A stretch of DNA of 51,825 nt from a virus: IMG/VR virus record IMGVR_UViG_3300027976_004270, positions 1 to 51,825 of that record. One strand, written 5' to 3'. The notes below the pieces were generated by a model. The model saw nothing but the letters and a program-made list of their open reading frames with translations. It was not told where the DNA came from and made no database searches. Within the stretch, counting starts at the first letter, position 1, and each line of letters starts with the position of its first letter. Both the position numbers and the translations under genes were made by a program. Shown in pieces: positions 43,301-50,613 of the stretch.

Positions 43301-43771
43301 TTACTCCTGAATGAGTGCGAGACGGAAGCTGGGCTTGCCGGTTTTGAGGGTGCGTGCCTCTACAAAGGCAGACTTGAGGGACTCAGGCCAGGCGCCGAAC
43401 TTGGTTTCGGACACGCGGTATGTGATTTCCACGTACTGGGCGGGGTCGTCGCCATTGGCGGCGATGCGACGAGTGATTTCAGCCAGCTTGGACTGATTCC
43501 ATTCGACCTTCTTGGGCAGGTCGGCAGTAATGCACACACGGCCATCGTCAAAGTGCACGACGCCAGTGTCTTTGCCAGCTGCCAGGCGAAGACCATGGGC
43601 ACGTTCGGCGTACTTGAGATCCAGAGCACGATCGACGTGATCTTGGGTGGACTTGGCGGTTGACTGCTGATCGACGGCTTCGTTTTTCAGATGGAACAAG
43701 ACGTCGCTGGAATACGCTGCCAGATCTCCGGCGGGTGTGGCGAGCGCCTGCTCAAGTGTCAGGCGGCTCAT
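43301..43771 (-). CDS. Phage early protein, DUF7173-like
   Basis: 156 residues. The patterns KKVEWNQSKLAEITRRIAAN, GDDPAQYVEITYRVSETKFG and AWPESLKSAFVEARTLKTG match a family of phage proteins adjacent to recombination ATPases (my recollection is DUF7173). No enzymatic motif is visible. It overlaps the small HTH gene by 4 bases, so it is the second gene of the early operon. Confidence 0.65.
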   Translation of the reverse strand: MSRLTLEQALATPAGDLAAYSSDVLFHLKNEAVDQQSTAKSTQDHVDRALDLKYAERAHGLRLAAGKDTGVVHFDDGRVCITADLPKKVEWNQSKLAEITRRIAANGDDPAQYVEITYRVSETKFGAWPESLKSAFVEARTLKTGKPSFRLALIQE

Positions 43772-43980
43772 ACAGCACCCCCTGCATCTGCGCGCTCAGA
43801 GGTGCTCTTGCGCAGGCTGTCGGTCTCGAACGCTTCCACGTCCTCGATGCGGTACAGTACGCGCCCTTGCAGTTTCAGAAATACCGGCCCGATGCCTTCG
43901 GTCCGCCAGCGTTCCAGTGTGGCCTCGCTAACGTCCCAACGGTCGGCCAAATTGCGCTGGTTGAGGTGTTTGGTACTCAC
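43768..43980 (-). CDS. Small helix-turn-helix DNA-binding protein (AlpA/excisionase-like)
   Basis: 70 residues beginning MSTKHLNQRNLADRWDVSEA. The winged-helix pattern (RNLADRWDVSEATLERWRTE, then GRVLYRIEDVEAFE) is the MerR-like HTH_17 type of AlpA and recombination directionality factors. The start codon is GTG; AAAGGA is 8 bases ahead. As the first gene of the replication operon, and with three GCCCGTACAT repeats upstream, it could control its own operon or help excision. It overlaps the next gene by 4 bases. Confidence 0.8.
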   Translation of the reverse strand: MSTKHLNQRNLADRWDVSEATLERWRTEGIGPVFLKLQGRVLYRIEDVEAFETDSLRKSTSERADAGGAV

Positions 43981-44033
43981 GTTTGTGTCCTTTCAGGTAG
44001 TTGCTAAAACGTGAGGTCATCGTCGGATTTGTG

Positions 44034-44078
44034 ATGTACGGGCGTCAGCCACCGCTATGTACGGGCTGATGTACGGGC
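44034..44078. repeat. Three direct repeats ATGTACGGGC upstream of HTH gene
   Basis: ATGTACGGGC begins at 44034, 44057 and 44069 on the plus strand, within 45 bases and 54 to 98 bases upstream of the HTH gene. Spacings of 23 and 12 bases, near whole helical turns, suggest cooperative protein binding on one face of the DNA. Confidence 0.75.
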
Positions 44079-44113
44079 GCGACATTTGCGGGTGCTTTGG
44101 TGCGCCAGAAAGC

Positions 44114-44135
44114 AAAAAACCGCCAGAAGGCGGTT
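44114..44135 (-). terminator. Strong rho-independent terminator of the two-gene cassette
   Basis: On the minus strand AACCGCC-TTCT-GGCGGTT is followed by a TTTT run (six T from plus 44114-44119, two of them in the stem). It lies 35 bases after the stop of the 335-residue gene and therefore closes the transcript that starts at the strong leftward promoter. Confidence 0.85.
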
Positions 44136-44170
44136 GTGCGTGATGCGGCGTGATGGCGCTGGTGGGAATG

Positions 44171-45178
44171 TCAATCCAGCACAAAACCGTACATGCCGTT
44201 TCCGTCGCTGCCGATGTAGTCCTGCCAGACAGGGTTACCGGCAAAGATGTTTTGAATTCGCTGGCTACGGCCCACCTTCTGCGCGCCGTACACGAACGCC
44301 AGAATTTCGTGTGCGGGCACGTGCCAACGATCAACGCAGGCTTGCTCAAACAAGTACTGGACCACCGCAATCTGGCGCTTGCCCTTGATCGCCCAAGGCT
44401 CAATCTGTTTCGTCGCGATCACCAGTGTGCTGGAGTACGAATCAAATCGCACCGGCAGCGATTTCTGAACCGTTTGCCCGGCCGGAGCAGTCATGAGCCG
44501 ATGAATCAGATCGACGTCAAGGATGCGACTGGTAGCACGTTCGAGGATCACTGCGTTCACAGGCACGATGCGGTACTGGCGCGGCAGCGATATGAAGTCA
44601 GGAAGGCGCTGTCCACTTGTCAGGATCAATCCTTGATCGGGCAGCGACGGCGATTGAAAATACCGCAGCACATCTCTTGTGCGCTGTGCAAGCTCGCGCA
44701 CGAACCAGACGTCCACGAGTGCGGCGCCGATGCGTGTCTTTCCGAGATGCCACAGAACACCATCAATGGCAGGCGCATCAATGCCGCGCCGTAACGCCTG
44801 AGCAATGCCGAGCAGGGTCGCGATCTGATTCAGGAATTCTGATGGTCTGACGCAGTAGACACCGACGTCGGCGGCTGGCACGTATTTGATGCGAAACGTC
44901 TCAGGGCAACGGTAATGGTATCGCCCGGGATCCTCATCCTCGTTCAGTTCAACTGCGACAAGATCGTCCCCGCATGGTGCCGGATACATCCCGGCATACC
45001 CGGTGCATTCGGTCCACGCCATCGCTTCGCCGCGAGAAAGCGAGGACCCGCCAAAGAGGTCCCAGCCAGGGATGCCTCGCAAACGCTGTCCTTGACCATC
45101 AGTGGTCGACTGACTCGATCGCTCGAACCAGCCGGCCAACTCAAGCAGCGATGGCGTCGACAGAGTCTGCGCCGGCAT
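44171..45178 (-). CDS. Unrecognised protein, second gene of early cassette
   Basis: 335 residues; no family recognised. The C-terminal 75 residues (KGKRQIAVVQYLFEQACVDR, then AHEILAFVYGAQKVGRSQRI) look like a winged-helix DNA-binding domain; the middle contains DLIHRLMTAPAGQTVQKSLP and several strands. It starts inside the 409-residue gene, overlapping it by 38 bases, so the two are translated together, and is followed by a strong terminator. Its position next to the repressor and under the main early promoter suggests an early phage regulator or host-takeover function; that is inference. Confidence 0.65.
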   Translation of the reverse strand: MPAQTLSTPSLLELAGWFERSSQSTTDGQGQRLRGIPGWDLFGGSSLSRGEAMAWTECTGYAGMYPAPCGDDLVAVELNEDEDPGRYHYRCPETFRIKYVPAADVGVYCVRPSEFLNQIATLLGIAQALRRGIDAPAIDGVLWHLGKTRIGAALVDVWFVRELAQRTRDVLRYFQSPSLPDQGLILTSGQRLPDFISLPRQYRIVPVNAVILERATSRILDVDLIHRLMTAPAGQTVQKSLPVRFDSYSSTLVIATKQIEPWAIKGKRQIAVVQYLFEQACVDRWHVPAHEILAFVYGAQKVGRSQRIQNIFAGNPVWQDYIGSDGNGMYGFVLD

Positions 45179-46370
45179 CGCCGATCACCTTCACCAGATT
45201 CCACTTGGCAAGAAGCCGGTCGCACAGCGCGCGGTCCTTCTCGCGTTTGGTCTTGACGTTGCACCTGTTGTCATCACGCAGTACGACACTGATTGTGCGT
45301 GCACGGTCAACGCCAACTTTCTTCAGGCGGATGGACAGCCGAGCGTAATTCAGGTGATGATTGCTGAAATCAAACGTCGGGCCCACCAGTGATCGAGCTG
45401 CCGAGTAGATGTCATCGGCATCGTTGCTCCAGATCTTGACGAGCAGCGATCGGTGCGCGCCACCAGAATACCCAAGCTCAGTGACTTTCACGGACACTAC
45501 GTTCTCGCCAGTCAGATCGAAGTTGCGCACGGCTGCCAGGCTCTGGTAGTTGTACTGCTTGATCGGGATCTTCTCGCCAGAGATGGGGGACTGGAGCAAG
45601 CAGTCGGCGGCAAAACCAGCCAGAGCTTCCCGCCCGTCCGAACCCCTGGACAGAACTTCCAGGTGACCGTTGGCAGGTTCATACGTGATGTGCGACGAGA
45701 CCGCCCGGACCACTTCCTGAGCTACAAGTTCACTGGCTTGGACACAGTCCATGATTTCAGGCGGCCGGTTGTGGTGGATGCTGATCTGGTACAGGTCAAC
45801 GTCTTCGCCAGTGTCGGTGTCCGGGCGCAATCGATTGAAGATCTGGATTGCAACGGCGTCCGCTGCGCAACCGTAGTGGGCAGCGACCTTCTGGTGGAAC
45901 GCGGCCCTGGCCACCAGATCGGTTTTGACGGCCAGCTTGGATGGCGCGACAAAGCCAGAATAGCAGGAAGCGCTTTGACGGAAGACGTCGGCCTGCCGTG
46001 CATCGACTGCATCCTTGAACAGCTTGGGCTCATTGACGTACAACCAAAGTGCGCGTTCGTACTGGTTCTTGAGGATGCCAAAAGCGGCCTTGTCTGCTGC
46101 GTGGACGATGTCGCCCTTGAATCCATCAATGACGTCCTGGCCAGCACCGTCCGACAGCAGCACGATGCGCTCGGCCAATTCCTCCATCTTTTGGCGCTTG
46201 CCCACCGCGAGCGCGGACAGATCTGCCTCCATGACTGCCCGCTGCTCGCGTCTCCCCTGCTTGAGATCCAAGACGGGCATGCTCACGCCAAATTCGCTGG
46301 CGATGAATTCGCCGAAAACTGCCGGCGGCAGATGACCAAGCAACTTCGACAGGTTCTCCGAATCATTCAT
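45141..46370 (-). CDS. Unrecognised protein, first gene of early cassette
   Basis: 409 residues; not recognised. Helical N-terminal half with basic RREQRAVMEADLSALAVGKR; C-terminal half has strand-rich blocks with ENVVSVKVTELGYSGGAHRS and RLSIRLKKVGVDRARTISVV. No enzyme motif is evident. The ATG at 46370 is best placed 8 bases after AGGAAGG; an ATG at 46376 and a GTG at 46379 are nearer. It follows directly from the strong promoter at 46477-46506, so it should be the first protein made on induction and kept off by the repressor in lysogeny. Partner gene overlaps by 38 bases. Confidence 0.65.
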   Translation of the reverse strand: MNDSENLSKLLGHLPPAVFGEFIASEFGVSMPVLDLKQGRREQRAVMEADLSALAVGKRQKMEELAERIVLLSDGAGQDVIDGFKGDIVHAADKAAFGILKNQYERALWLYVNEPKLFKDAVDARQADVFRQSASCYSGFVAPSKLAVKTDLVARAAFHQKVAAHYGCAADAVAIQIFNRLRPDTDTGEDVDLYQISIHHNRPPEIMDCVQASELVAQEVVRAVSSHITYEPANGHLEVLSRGSDGREALAGFAADCLLQSPISGEKIPIKQYNYQSLAAVRNFDLTGENVVSVKVTELGYSGGAHRSLLVKIWSNDADDIYSAARSLVGPTFDFSNHHLNYARLSIRLKKVGVDRARTISVVLRDDNRCNVKTKREKDRALCDRLLAKWNLVKVIGDAGADSVDAIAA

Positions 46371-46453
46371 TTCCATCACCTTCCTGAGGTTCTATCCGGT
46401 TGGGTTCAGCCCGGGTGGCCCCTTCTTCTTGTTGGGGTTGGCAGACCGCATAT

Positions 46454-46469
46454 GTTCGGTACACCGAAC
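46454..46469. promoter_or_regulatory. Operator palindrome O1
   Basis: GTTCGGT-AC-ACCGAAC, a perfect 7-base inverted repeat. It covers about +1 to +16 of the leftward promoter, so binding of a repressor there would block transcription. An 11-base element CGTTCGGTGTA is present on the minus strand at 46470-46460 and again on the plus strand at 46520-46530. Confidence 0.8.
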
Positions 46470-46476
46470 GATTGGG

Positions 46477-46506
46477 ATTATTTCAGACTGAAAAGGAGTT
46501 TGTCAA
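46477..46506 (-). promoter_or_regulatory. Strong leftward early promoter
   Basis: A perfect TTGACA (plus 46501-46506 reversed) and AATAAT (46477-46482, five of six to consensus) are separated by 18 bases. Transcription should begin near 46470 and run into the 409-residue gene. Operators O1 and the 46520-46530 half-site flank it, so it is probably repressed in the lysogen. Confidence 0.8.
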
Positions 46507-46519
46507 GCAGGTACGAATT

Positions 46520-46530
46520 CGTTCGGTGTA
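46520..46530. promoter_or_regulatory. Operator half-site matching O1
   Basis: CGTTCGGTGTA, identical to the minus-strand sequence of O1 at 46470-46460. It lies beyond the -35 box on the repressor side, consistent with a second repressor-binding site between the two divergent genes. Confidence 0.6.
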
Positions 46531-46533
46531 ATG

Positions 46534-46553
46534 GTAATATTCGCGAACATTAC
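46534..46553. promoter_or_regulatory. Near-perfect 20-base palindrome before repressor gene
   Basis: GTAATATTCGCGAACATTAC has one mismatched pair. It includes TAATAT, which could serve as a -10 box of a plus-strand promoter for the repressor gene (a matching -35 is weak), so the repressor may regulate itself here. The start codon GTG is at 46575. Confidence 0.65.
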
Positions 46554-46574
46554 AGGACAAATTGGGAGGATAAA

Positions 46575-46898
46575 GTGCCATCACCACTAGGTGACAAGAT
46601 CCGCCTACTGCGAAAGCGAAAAAAGCTCAGCCTCGAGCAATTGGCCGATCTCACCGAATCCAGCAAGAGCTACATCTGGGAGCTGGAGAACAAGGACGAC
46701 CCAAAACCGTCGGCCGACAAGATCGGCAAGATCGCGACAGTGCTCGAGGTCACGACCGAATTCCTGCTTACCGAATCGACGGCATCCCCTGGCGAGGAAG
46801 TCATCGATGAAGCCTTCTTCCGAAAATACAAGGGCATGCCGGACGACACCAAGAAGCGGCTGCGCAAGATCCTCGACGCATGGGATGACGACGAGTGA
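46575..46898 (+). CDS. XRE-family prophage repressor
   Basis: 107 residues. The helix-turn-helix spans IRLLRKRKKLSLEQLADLTE with the recognition helix SKSYIWELENKDD; PSADKIGKIATVLEVTTEFL follows. The GTG at 46575 is chosen because GGGAGGA lies 4 bases before it; the frame remains open much further upstream but only as a reading through the antisense of the cassette genes. The repressor overlaps the metallopeptidase gene (GTGA), the ImmR-ImmA order of a proteolytic induction switch. It should bind the palindromes just upstream. Confidence 0.88.
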   Translation: MPSPLGDKIRLLRKRKKLSLEQLADLTESSKSYIWELENKDDPKPSADKIGKIATVLEVTTEFLLTESTASPGEEVIDEAFFRKYKGMPDDTKKRLRKILDAWDDDE

Positions 46899-47809
46899 CC
46901 GAACGCAAAATGCCAATGGCGCAGGCCAACCGAATCTCGTCCATGCTCAACACGGTCCTGGGGGCGAACCGCTTTCCGGTCAAGGTGGACGAGGTCGCGA
47001 TGGAGTATTCCCGGCAGTGCTTTGCCGACTCGCCTGTGGGCAAGGTCCTGGGCGACGATCTCGAAGGTTTGGAAGGAATGCTCGCGGCCAACAAGGACCG
47101 CTCGAAGTGGTTGATTGTCTACAACAGCGCCGTGCGGTCCGAGGGACGCAAGCGTTTCACGATCGCGCACGAGTTCGGTCACTACATGCTGCACCGCCAC
47201 GACCAGGATCGGTTCGAGTGCGGTGACGACGACATTGAGACCGGTGACGGCAACGAACAAGACATCGAAACTGAGGCTGACAAATTTGCATCGACCTTGC
47301 TGATGCCACTGGACGATTTCAGGAGGCAAGTCGATGGGCAGCCGATCGGCTTTGATTTGCTTGGCCACTGTGCCGATCGTTACGGCGTCTCATTGACAGC
47401 TGCCGCATTGCGTTGGATCGAAATCGCTGACAACCGTGCCATCCTGGTGGCCAGCCGAGACGACCACATGCTGTGGGCAAAATCGAACCAAGCGGCGTTC
47501 AAGTCTGGCGCTGTGTTTGCGACCCGAAAACACACGATCGAATTGCCGCGTGACGCTCTTGCCCACAGCGACAACTCTTCAGGAACCAGCCAGGCCCAAT
47601 CGATCCGCGCCAGGTCCTGGTTTGCGCGCGAGCCCTCCTACGTCGAGCTGACAGAGATGACCAAGGTCGCCGCCAACTACGACTACACACTGACCCTACT
47701 GTTGATGCCGCAAGCCGAGTGGCGCCAACCGCAGCACGAAGATGCAGAGCCGGAGGAAGACGCCTTCGATCGCTTCATCAATAACGGCCAGTTCTCCGAC
47801 AGAAAATAG
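46895..47809 (+). CDS. ImmA/IrrE-family metallopeptidase
   Basis: 304 residues. The zinc site HEFGH is in RFTIAHEFGHYMLHRHDQDR, with a downstream glutamate-bearing segment (ETEADKFASTLLMPLDDFRR) typical of the ImmA/IrrE (COG2856) family. In conjugative elements such enzymes cleave the repressor and relieve immunity. It starts with GTG overlapping the repressor stop, so the two are co-translated. The C-terminal third is unassigned and may sense a signal. Confidence 0.9.
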   Translation: MTERKMPMAQANRISSMLNTVLGANRFPVKVDEVAMEYSRQCFADSPVGKVLGDDLEGLEGMLAANKDRSKWLIVYNSAVRSEGRKRFTIAHEFGHYMLHRHDQDRFECGDDDIETGDGNEQDIETEADKFASTLLMPLDDFRRQVDGQPIGFDLLGHCADRYGVSLTAAALRWIEIADNRAILVASRDDHMLWAKSNQAAFKSGAVFATRKHTIELPRDALAHSDNSSGTSQAQSIRARSWFAREPSYVELTEMTKVAANYDYTLTLLLMPQAEWRQPQHEDAEPEEDAFDRFINNGQFSDRK

Positions 47810-47814
47810 GCCCA

Positions 47815-47850
47815 GTCCCTGTTGCGGTTTCGGCATTGACCCGCAGGGAC
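47815..47850. repeat. Hairpin after metallopeptidase gene
   Basis: GTCCCTG pairs with CAGGGAC, with an inner GCGG/CCGC. It begins 6 bases after the metallopeptidase stop. There is no T-run, so it may be an RNA-stability element, a weak terminator or a recombination site rather than a typical terminator. Confidence 0.4.
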
Positions 47851-47942
47851 CAGCACGCATCCGAAACTTCCTCATGGTGTCGGCGGCGGTCTTTTTGGAC
47901 AATTTTGCTTCAAGCAAGTTGGACAACCAGGACCGCCACCCG

Positions 47943-48158
47943 ATGCATGAAATCAACCACACTCCACCTGAGCGTATGACGCCCGAGCAGCGTCGACGCG
48001 AAATTGCGTCGCTGCTCGCGCGTGGCCTGGCACGCTTGCGCATGGCTTCGTTGCCACAGCCCGCAAAAATCCTCACCGCAAGAGAAGTATCACTTGGCTT
48101 TTCTGGCAACCAGAGCGTTCATACAGACCCCGTCAACAACAGATATTCGGAGTCCTGA
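47943..48158 (+). CDS. Small protein of serine-recombinase module
   Basis: 71 residues starting MHEINHTPPERMTPEQRRRE. Such short proteins with an N-terminal RMTPEQRRREIA and a C-terminal LGFSGNQSVHTD are commonly found before DUF2924 and recombinase genes in betaproteobacterial elements. AGGA is about 10 bases upstream of the ATG; a methionine 23 codons earlier is also in frame. It ends with TGATG, coupling it to the DUF2924 gene. Function unknown. Confidence 0.6.
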   Translation: MHEINHTPPERMTPEQRRREIASLLARGLARLRMASLPQPAKILTAREVSLGFSGNQSVHTDPVNNRYSES

Positions 48159-48658
48159 TGAGATCGCAAAAACCCATGCCCGCCACACCGCCATCGGTGA
48201 TGTCACAGATCGCACAGTTGCCAGAGCTGGCCATGCCCGAAATTAAATCCCTCTGGAAGAGACTTTTTCATGGCGACACGCCTACCCACAACCGGCAGTT
48301 CCTGGAACGTCGGATTGCCTACAAGTTGCAGGAGATCGAGTTTCGCAAGGTGGACCCAAACCTGCTGGATCGCAACAAGCGCCGCATTGAGTCCCTGATC
48401 GAGACAGGCAAGGTCAAGACACGCGATCCGGACTACCGCCCGATCGCTGGCACGATGCTCACCCGCGAGTACCAAGACAAGGAATACCGCGTGATCGCCA
48501 CGGCCGATGGAAATTACGACTTCGATGGCAGGATGTACCAAAGCCTGTCACAGATCGCCCGTGAAATTACCGGCACACGCTGGTCGGGGCCACTGTTCTT
48601 TGGACTCAAGACTCGGGCGGCCAAGGCTGCGCCTGCCAGGAAGGGAGTCCGGACATGA
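48158..48658 (+). CDS. DUF2924 protein of the integration module
   Basis: 166 residues. The DUF2924 pattern is present: PEIKSLWKRLFHGDTPTHNR, FLERRIAYKLQEIEF, LTREYQDKEYRVIATADGNY, the last part resembling a small strand domain (DFDGRMYQSLSQIAREITG) followed by KTRAAKAAP. In phage elements it accompanies large serine recombinases, possibly as an accessory or directionality factor. Start at 48158 overlaps the previous stop; overlaps the recombinase gene by 4 bases. Confidence 0.85.
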   Translation: MRSQKPMPATPPSVMSQIAQLPELAMPEIKSLWKRLFHGDTPTHNRQFLERRIAYKLQEIEFRKVDPNLLDRNKRRIESLIETGKVKTRDPDYRPIAGTMLTREYQDKEYRVIATADGNYDFDGRMYQSLSQIAREITGTRWSGPLFFGLKTRAAKAAPARKGVRT

Positions 48659-50013
48659 GCGAAGTTCTGAAAAGGCGGATTCGTTGCGCGGTCTACACCC
48701 GCAAGTCCAGTGAAGAAGGCCTGGACCAGGATTACAACTCCCTTGATGCCCAGCGCGACGCAGGTCACGCGTACGTGGCCAGTCAACGTGCAGAGGGCTG
48801 GACTGCGGTCGCCGATGACTACGATGATCCGGCGTTCTCGGGCGGCAACATGGAGCGACCTGCGCTCAAACGCCTGATGGCCGACATTGAGGCCGGAAAA
48901 ATCGATGTGATCGTGATCTACAAGATCGACCGCCTGACGCGCAGCCTGGCCGACTTTTCCAAGATGGTCGAGGTGTTCGAGCGCCGGGGCGTGTCATTTG
49001 TCTCGGTCACGCAGCAGTTCAACACCACCACGTCCATGGGGCGTTTGATGCTCAACGTCCTGCTGTCCTTCGCGCAGTTTGAGCGCGAGGTCACCGGGGA
49101 GCGAATCCGCGACAAGATCGCAGCCAGCAAACGCAAGGGGCTGTGGATGGGCGGCGTTCCGCCCTTGGGGTACGACGTTGAAAACCGACGATTGGTGCCC
49201 AACGTCAAGGAGGGCAAACTTATCCGTCACATCTTCCTGCGATTCGTGGAACTCGGATCAAGCACCACACTGGTCAAGGAACTCAGGCTTGACGGCGTGA
49301 CATCGAAAGCGTGGACAACCCAGGACGGCAAAGTTCGGGAGGGCAAGCCGATCGACAAGGGTTTGATCTACAAGCTACTGGGCAATCGAACCTACCTTGG
49401 AGAACTCCGCCACAAGGACCAGTGGTACCCAGCCGAACACCTTGCCCTCATCACCCCAGCGCAGTGGGACGATGTGCACGCCATATTGGCAACCAACGCC
49501 CGTGTGCGGGGCAACCACACCCGCTCGAGCACACCGTTTTTGCTCAAGGGCATCGTCTTTGGCCATGACGGGCGGGCGCTGACACCTTGGCACAGCACAA
49601 AGAAAGCGACCGGAAAGAAATACCGCTATTACCTGCCCATGCGCGAGATCAAGGAGCACGCCGGCGCGTCAGGTTTGCCGCGTCTGCCGGCAGCCGAATT
49701 GGAATCAGCGGTGCTCGACCAACTTCGTGGCATTCTGCGTTCGCCAGACTTGCTCGGCAACGTGCTGCCACTGGCGATAGCGCTGGATCCAACTCTTGAC
49801 GAAGCAAAAGTCACCGTCGCCATGACACGGCTCGACACCATATGGGACCAACTTTTTCCGGCCGAGCAGACCCGGATCGTCAGACTGCTGGTCGAAAAGG
49901 TGATCGTGTCCCCCAACAATCTTGAAGTGCGACTGCGGGCCAACGGCATCGAGCGACTGGTGCTGGAACTGCGTCCGGAAAAGGCTGAAGGCATGGATGC
50001 GGTACCGGCATGA
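48655..50013 (+). CDS. Large serine recombinase (integrase)
   Basis: 452 residues; cuts and joins att sites to insert and excise the prophage. N-terminal catalytic domain: CAVYTRKSSEEGLDQDYNSL with the nucleophilic Ser18 in Y-x-R-x-S, QFEREVTGERIRDKIAASK, then a recombinase domain (GLWMGGVPPLGYDVENRRLV) and a C-terminal tail. The usual zinc-ribbon cysteines are absent in LLKGIVFGHDGRALTPWHST, where other relatives may have them, as seems common in DUF2924-associated recombinases. Overlaps the downstream gene by 4 bases. Large serine recombinases use short core sequences, so no direct repeat is expected at the prophage ends. Confidence 0.93.
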   Translation: MSEVLKRRIRCAVYTRKSSEEGLDQDYNSLDAQRDAGHAYVASQRAEGWTAVADDYDDPAFSGGNMERPALKRLMADIEAGKIDVIVIYKIDRLTRSLADFSKMVEVFERRGVSFVSVTQQFNTTTSMGRLMLNVLLSFAQFEREVTGERIRDKIAASKRKGLWMGGVPPLGYDVENRRLVPNVKEGKLIRHIFLRFVELGSSTTLVKELRLDGVTSKAWTTQDGKVREGKPIDKGLIYKLLGNRTYLGELRHKDQWYPAEHLALITPAQWDDVHAILATNARVRGNHTRSSTPFLLKGIVFGHDGRALTPWHSTKKATGKKYRYYLPMREIKEHAGASGLPRLPAAELESAVLDQLRGILRSPDLLGNVLPLAIALDPTLDEAKVTVAMTRLDTIWDQLFPAEQTRIVRLLVEKVIVSPNNLEVRLRANGIERLVLELRPEKAEGMDAVPA

Positions 50014-50450
50014 GTGGGATCCTCATCCGCAAGACCGGCGCGACGGACGTCATGTCATCGAGTGATGGCAGGTTGACCCTGTCAGTGCCAATTCAGTTCA
50101 AGCGGCGCGGCGGACGCAAGCAAGTCACGCTGCCCCATGGCGCGGGCGGCCAGCCCCGGCCGTGGGACACGACCTCCACGGCGTTGCAACTGGCGCTCGC
50201 GAGGGGACATCGCTGGCTGGCAATGCTGGAGTCTGGCGAGGCCAAATCGCTACGTGAGATCGCCGCGCGGGAGGGCGTCGACAACAGCTATGTCAGTCGG
50301 ATGGTCAACCTGACCACTCTGGCGCCGGACATCGTGGCCGCCATCTTGCTGAACGAATTGCCTGACCGTCTCACGTTGTTCGATCTGGCCAGCGATACGC
50401 CATTGTCATGGGATGCGCAGAGGGGCCTGCTGCATCTGCCCGCTGGGTAG
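50010..50450 (+). CDS. Helix-turn-helix protein of the recombinase module
   Basis: 146 residues. A central helix-turn-helix is visible (SLREIAAREGVDNSYVSRMV), with PWDTTSTALQLALARGHRWL before it and a short C-terminal tail. Proteins with this layout regularly follow DUF2924 and serine recombinase genes and may act as accessory or directionality factor. It overlaps the recombinase stop by 4 bases, so it is co-translated. The next 163 bases to the minus-strand gene at 50614 hold no gene and may contain attP-derived sequence. Confidence 0.75.
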   Translation: MSGILIRKTGATDVMSSSDGRLTLSVPIQFKRRGGRKQVTLPHGAGGQPRPWDTTSTALQLALARGHRWLAMLESGEAKSLREIAAREGVDNSYVSRMVNLTTLAPDIVAAILLNELPDRLTLFDLASDTPLSWDAQRGLLHLPAG

Positions 50451-50613
50451 CAAACTGGTGAAGCGAAGTTGCACGGTGGTCGGCTTGGTGCCTATTAACG
50501 ACCGAGGCGGCTTGGGGGCGACCGGCTTCTTCACTGCGGTTGCAAACGTTCGAGTTAGCTGGATGAACTCAAGCCACCCAAAGGCGACACTCGCCACGGA
50601 ACGAAGCAGCCGT

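Noticed and set aside
45453-46574. Long N-terminal extension of the repressor frame
   Set aside because: It reads through the antisense of the cassette gene and the operator region; the GTG at 46575 with GGGAGGA is far better supported.
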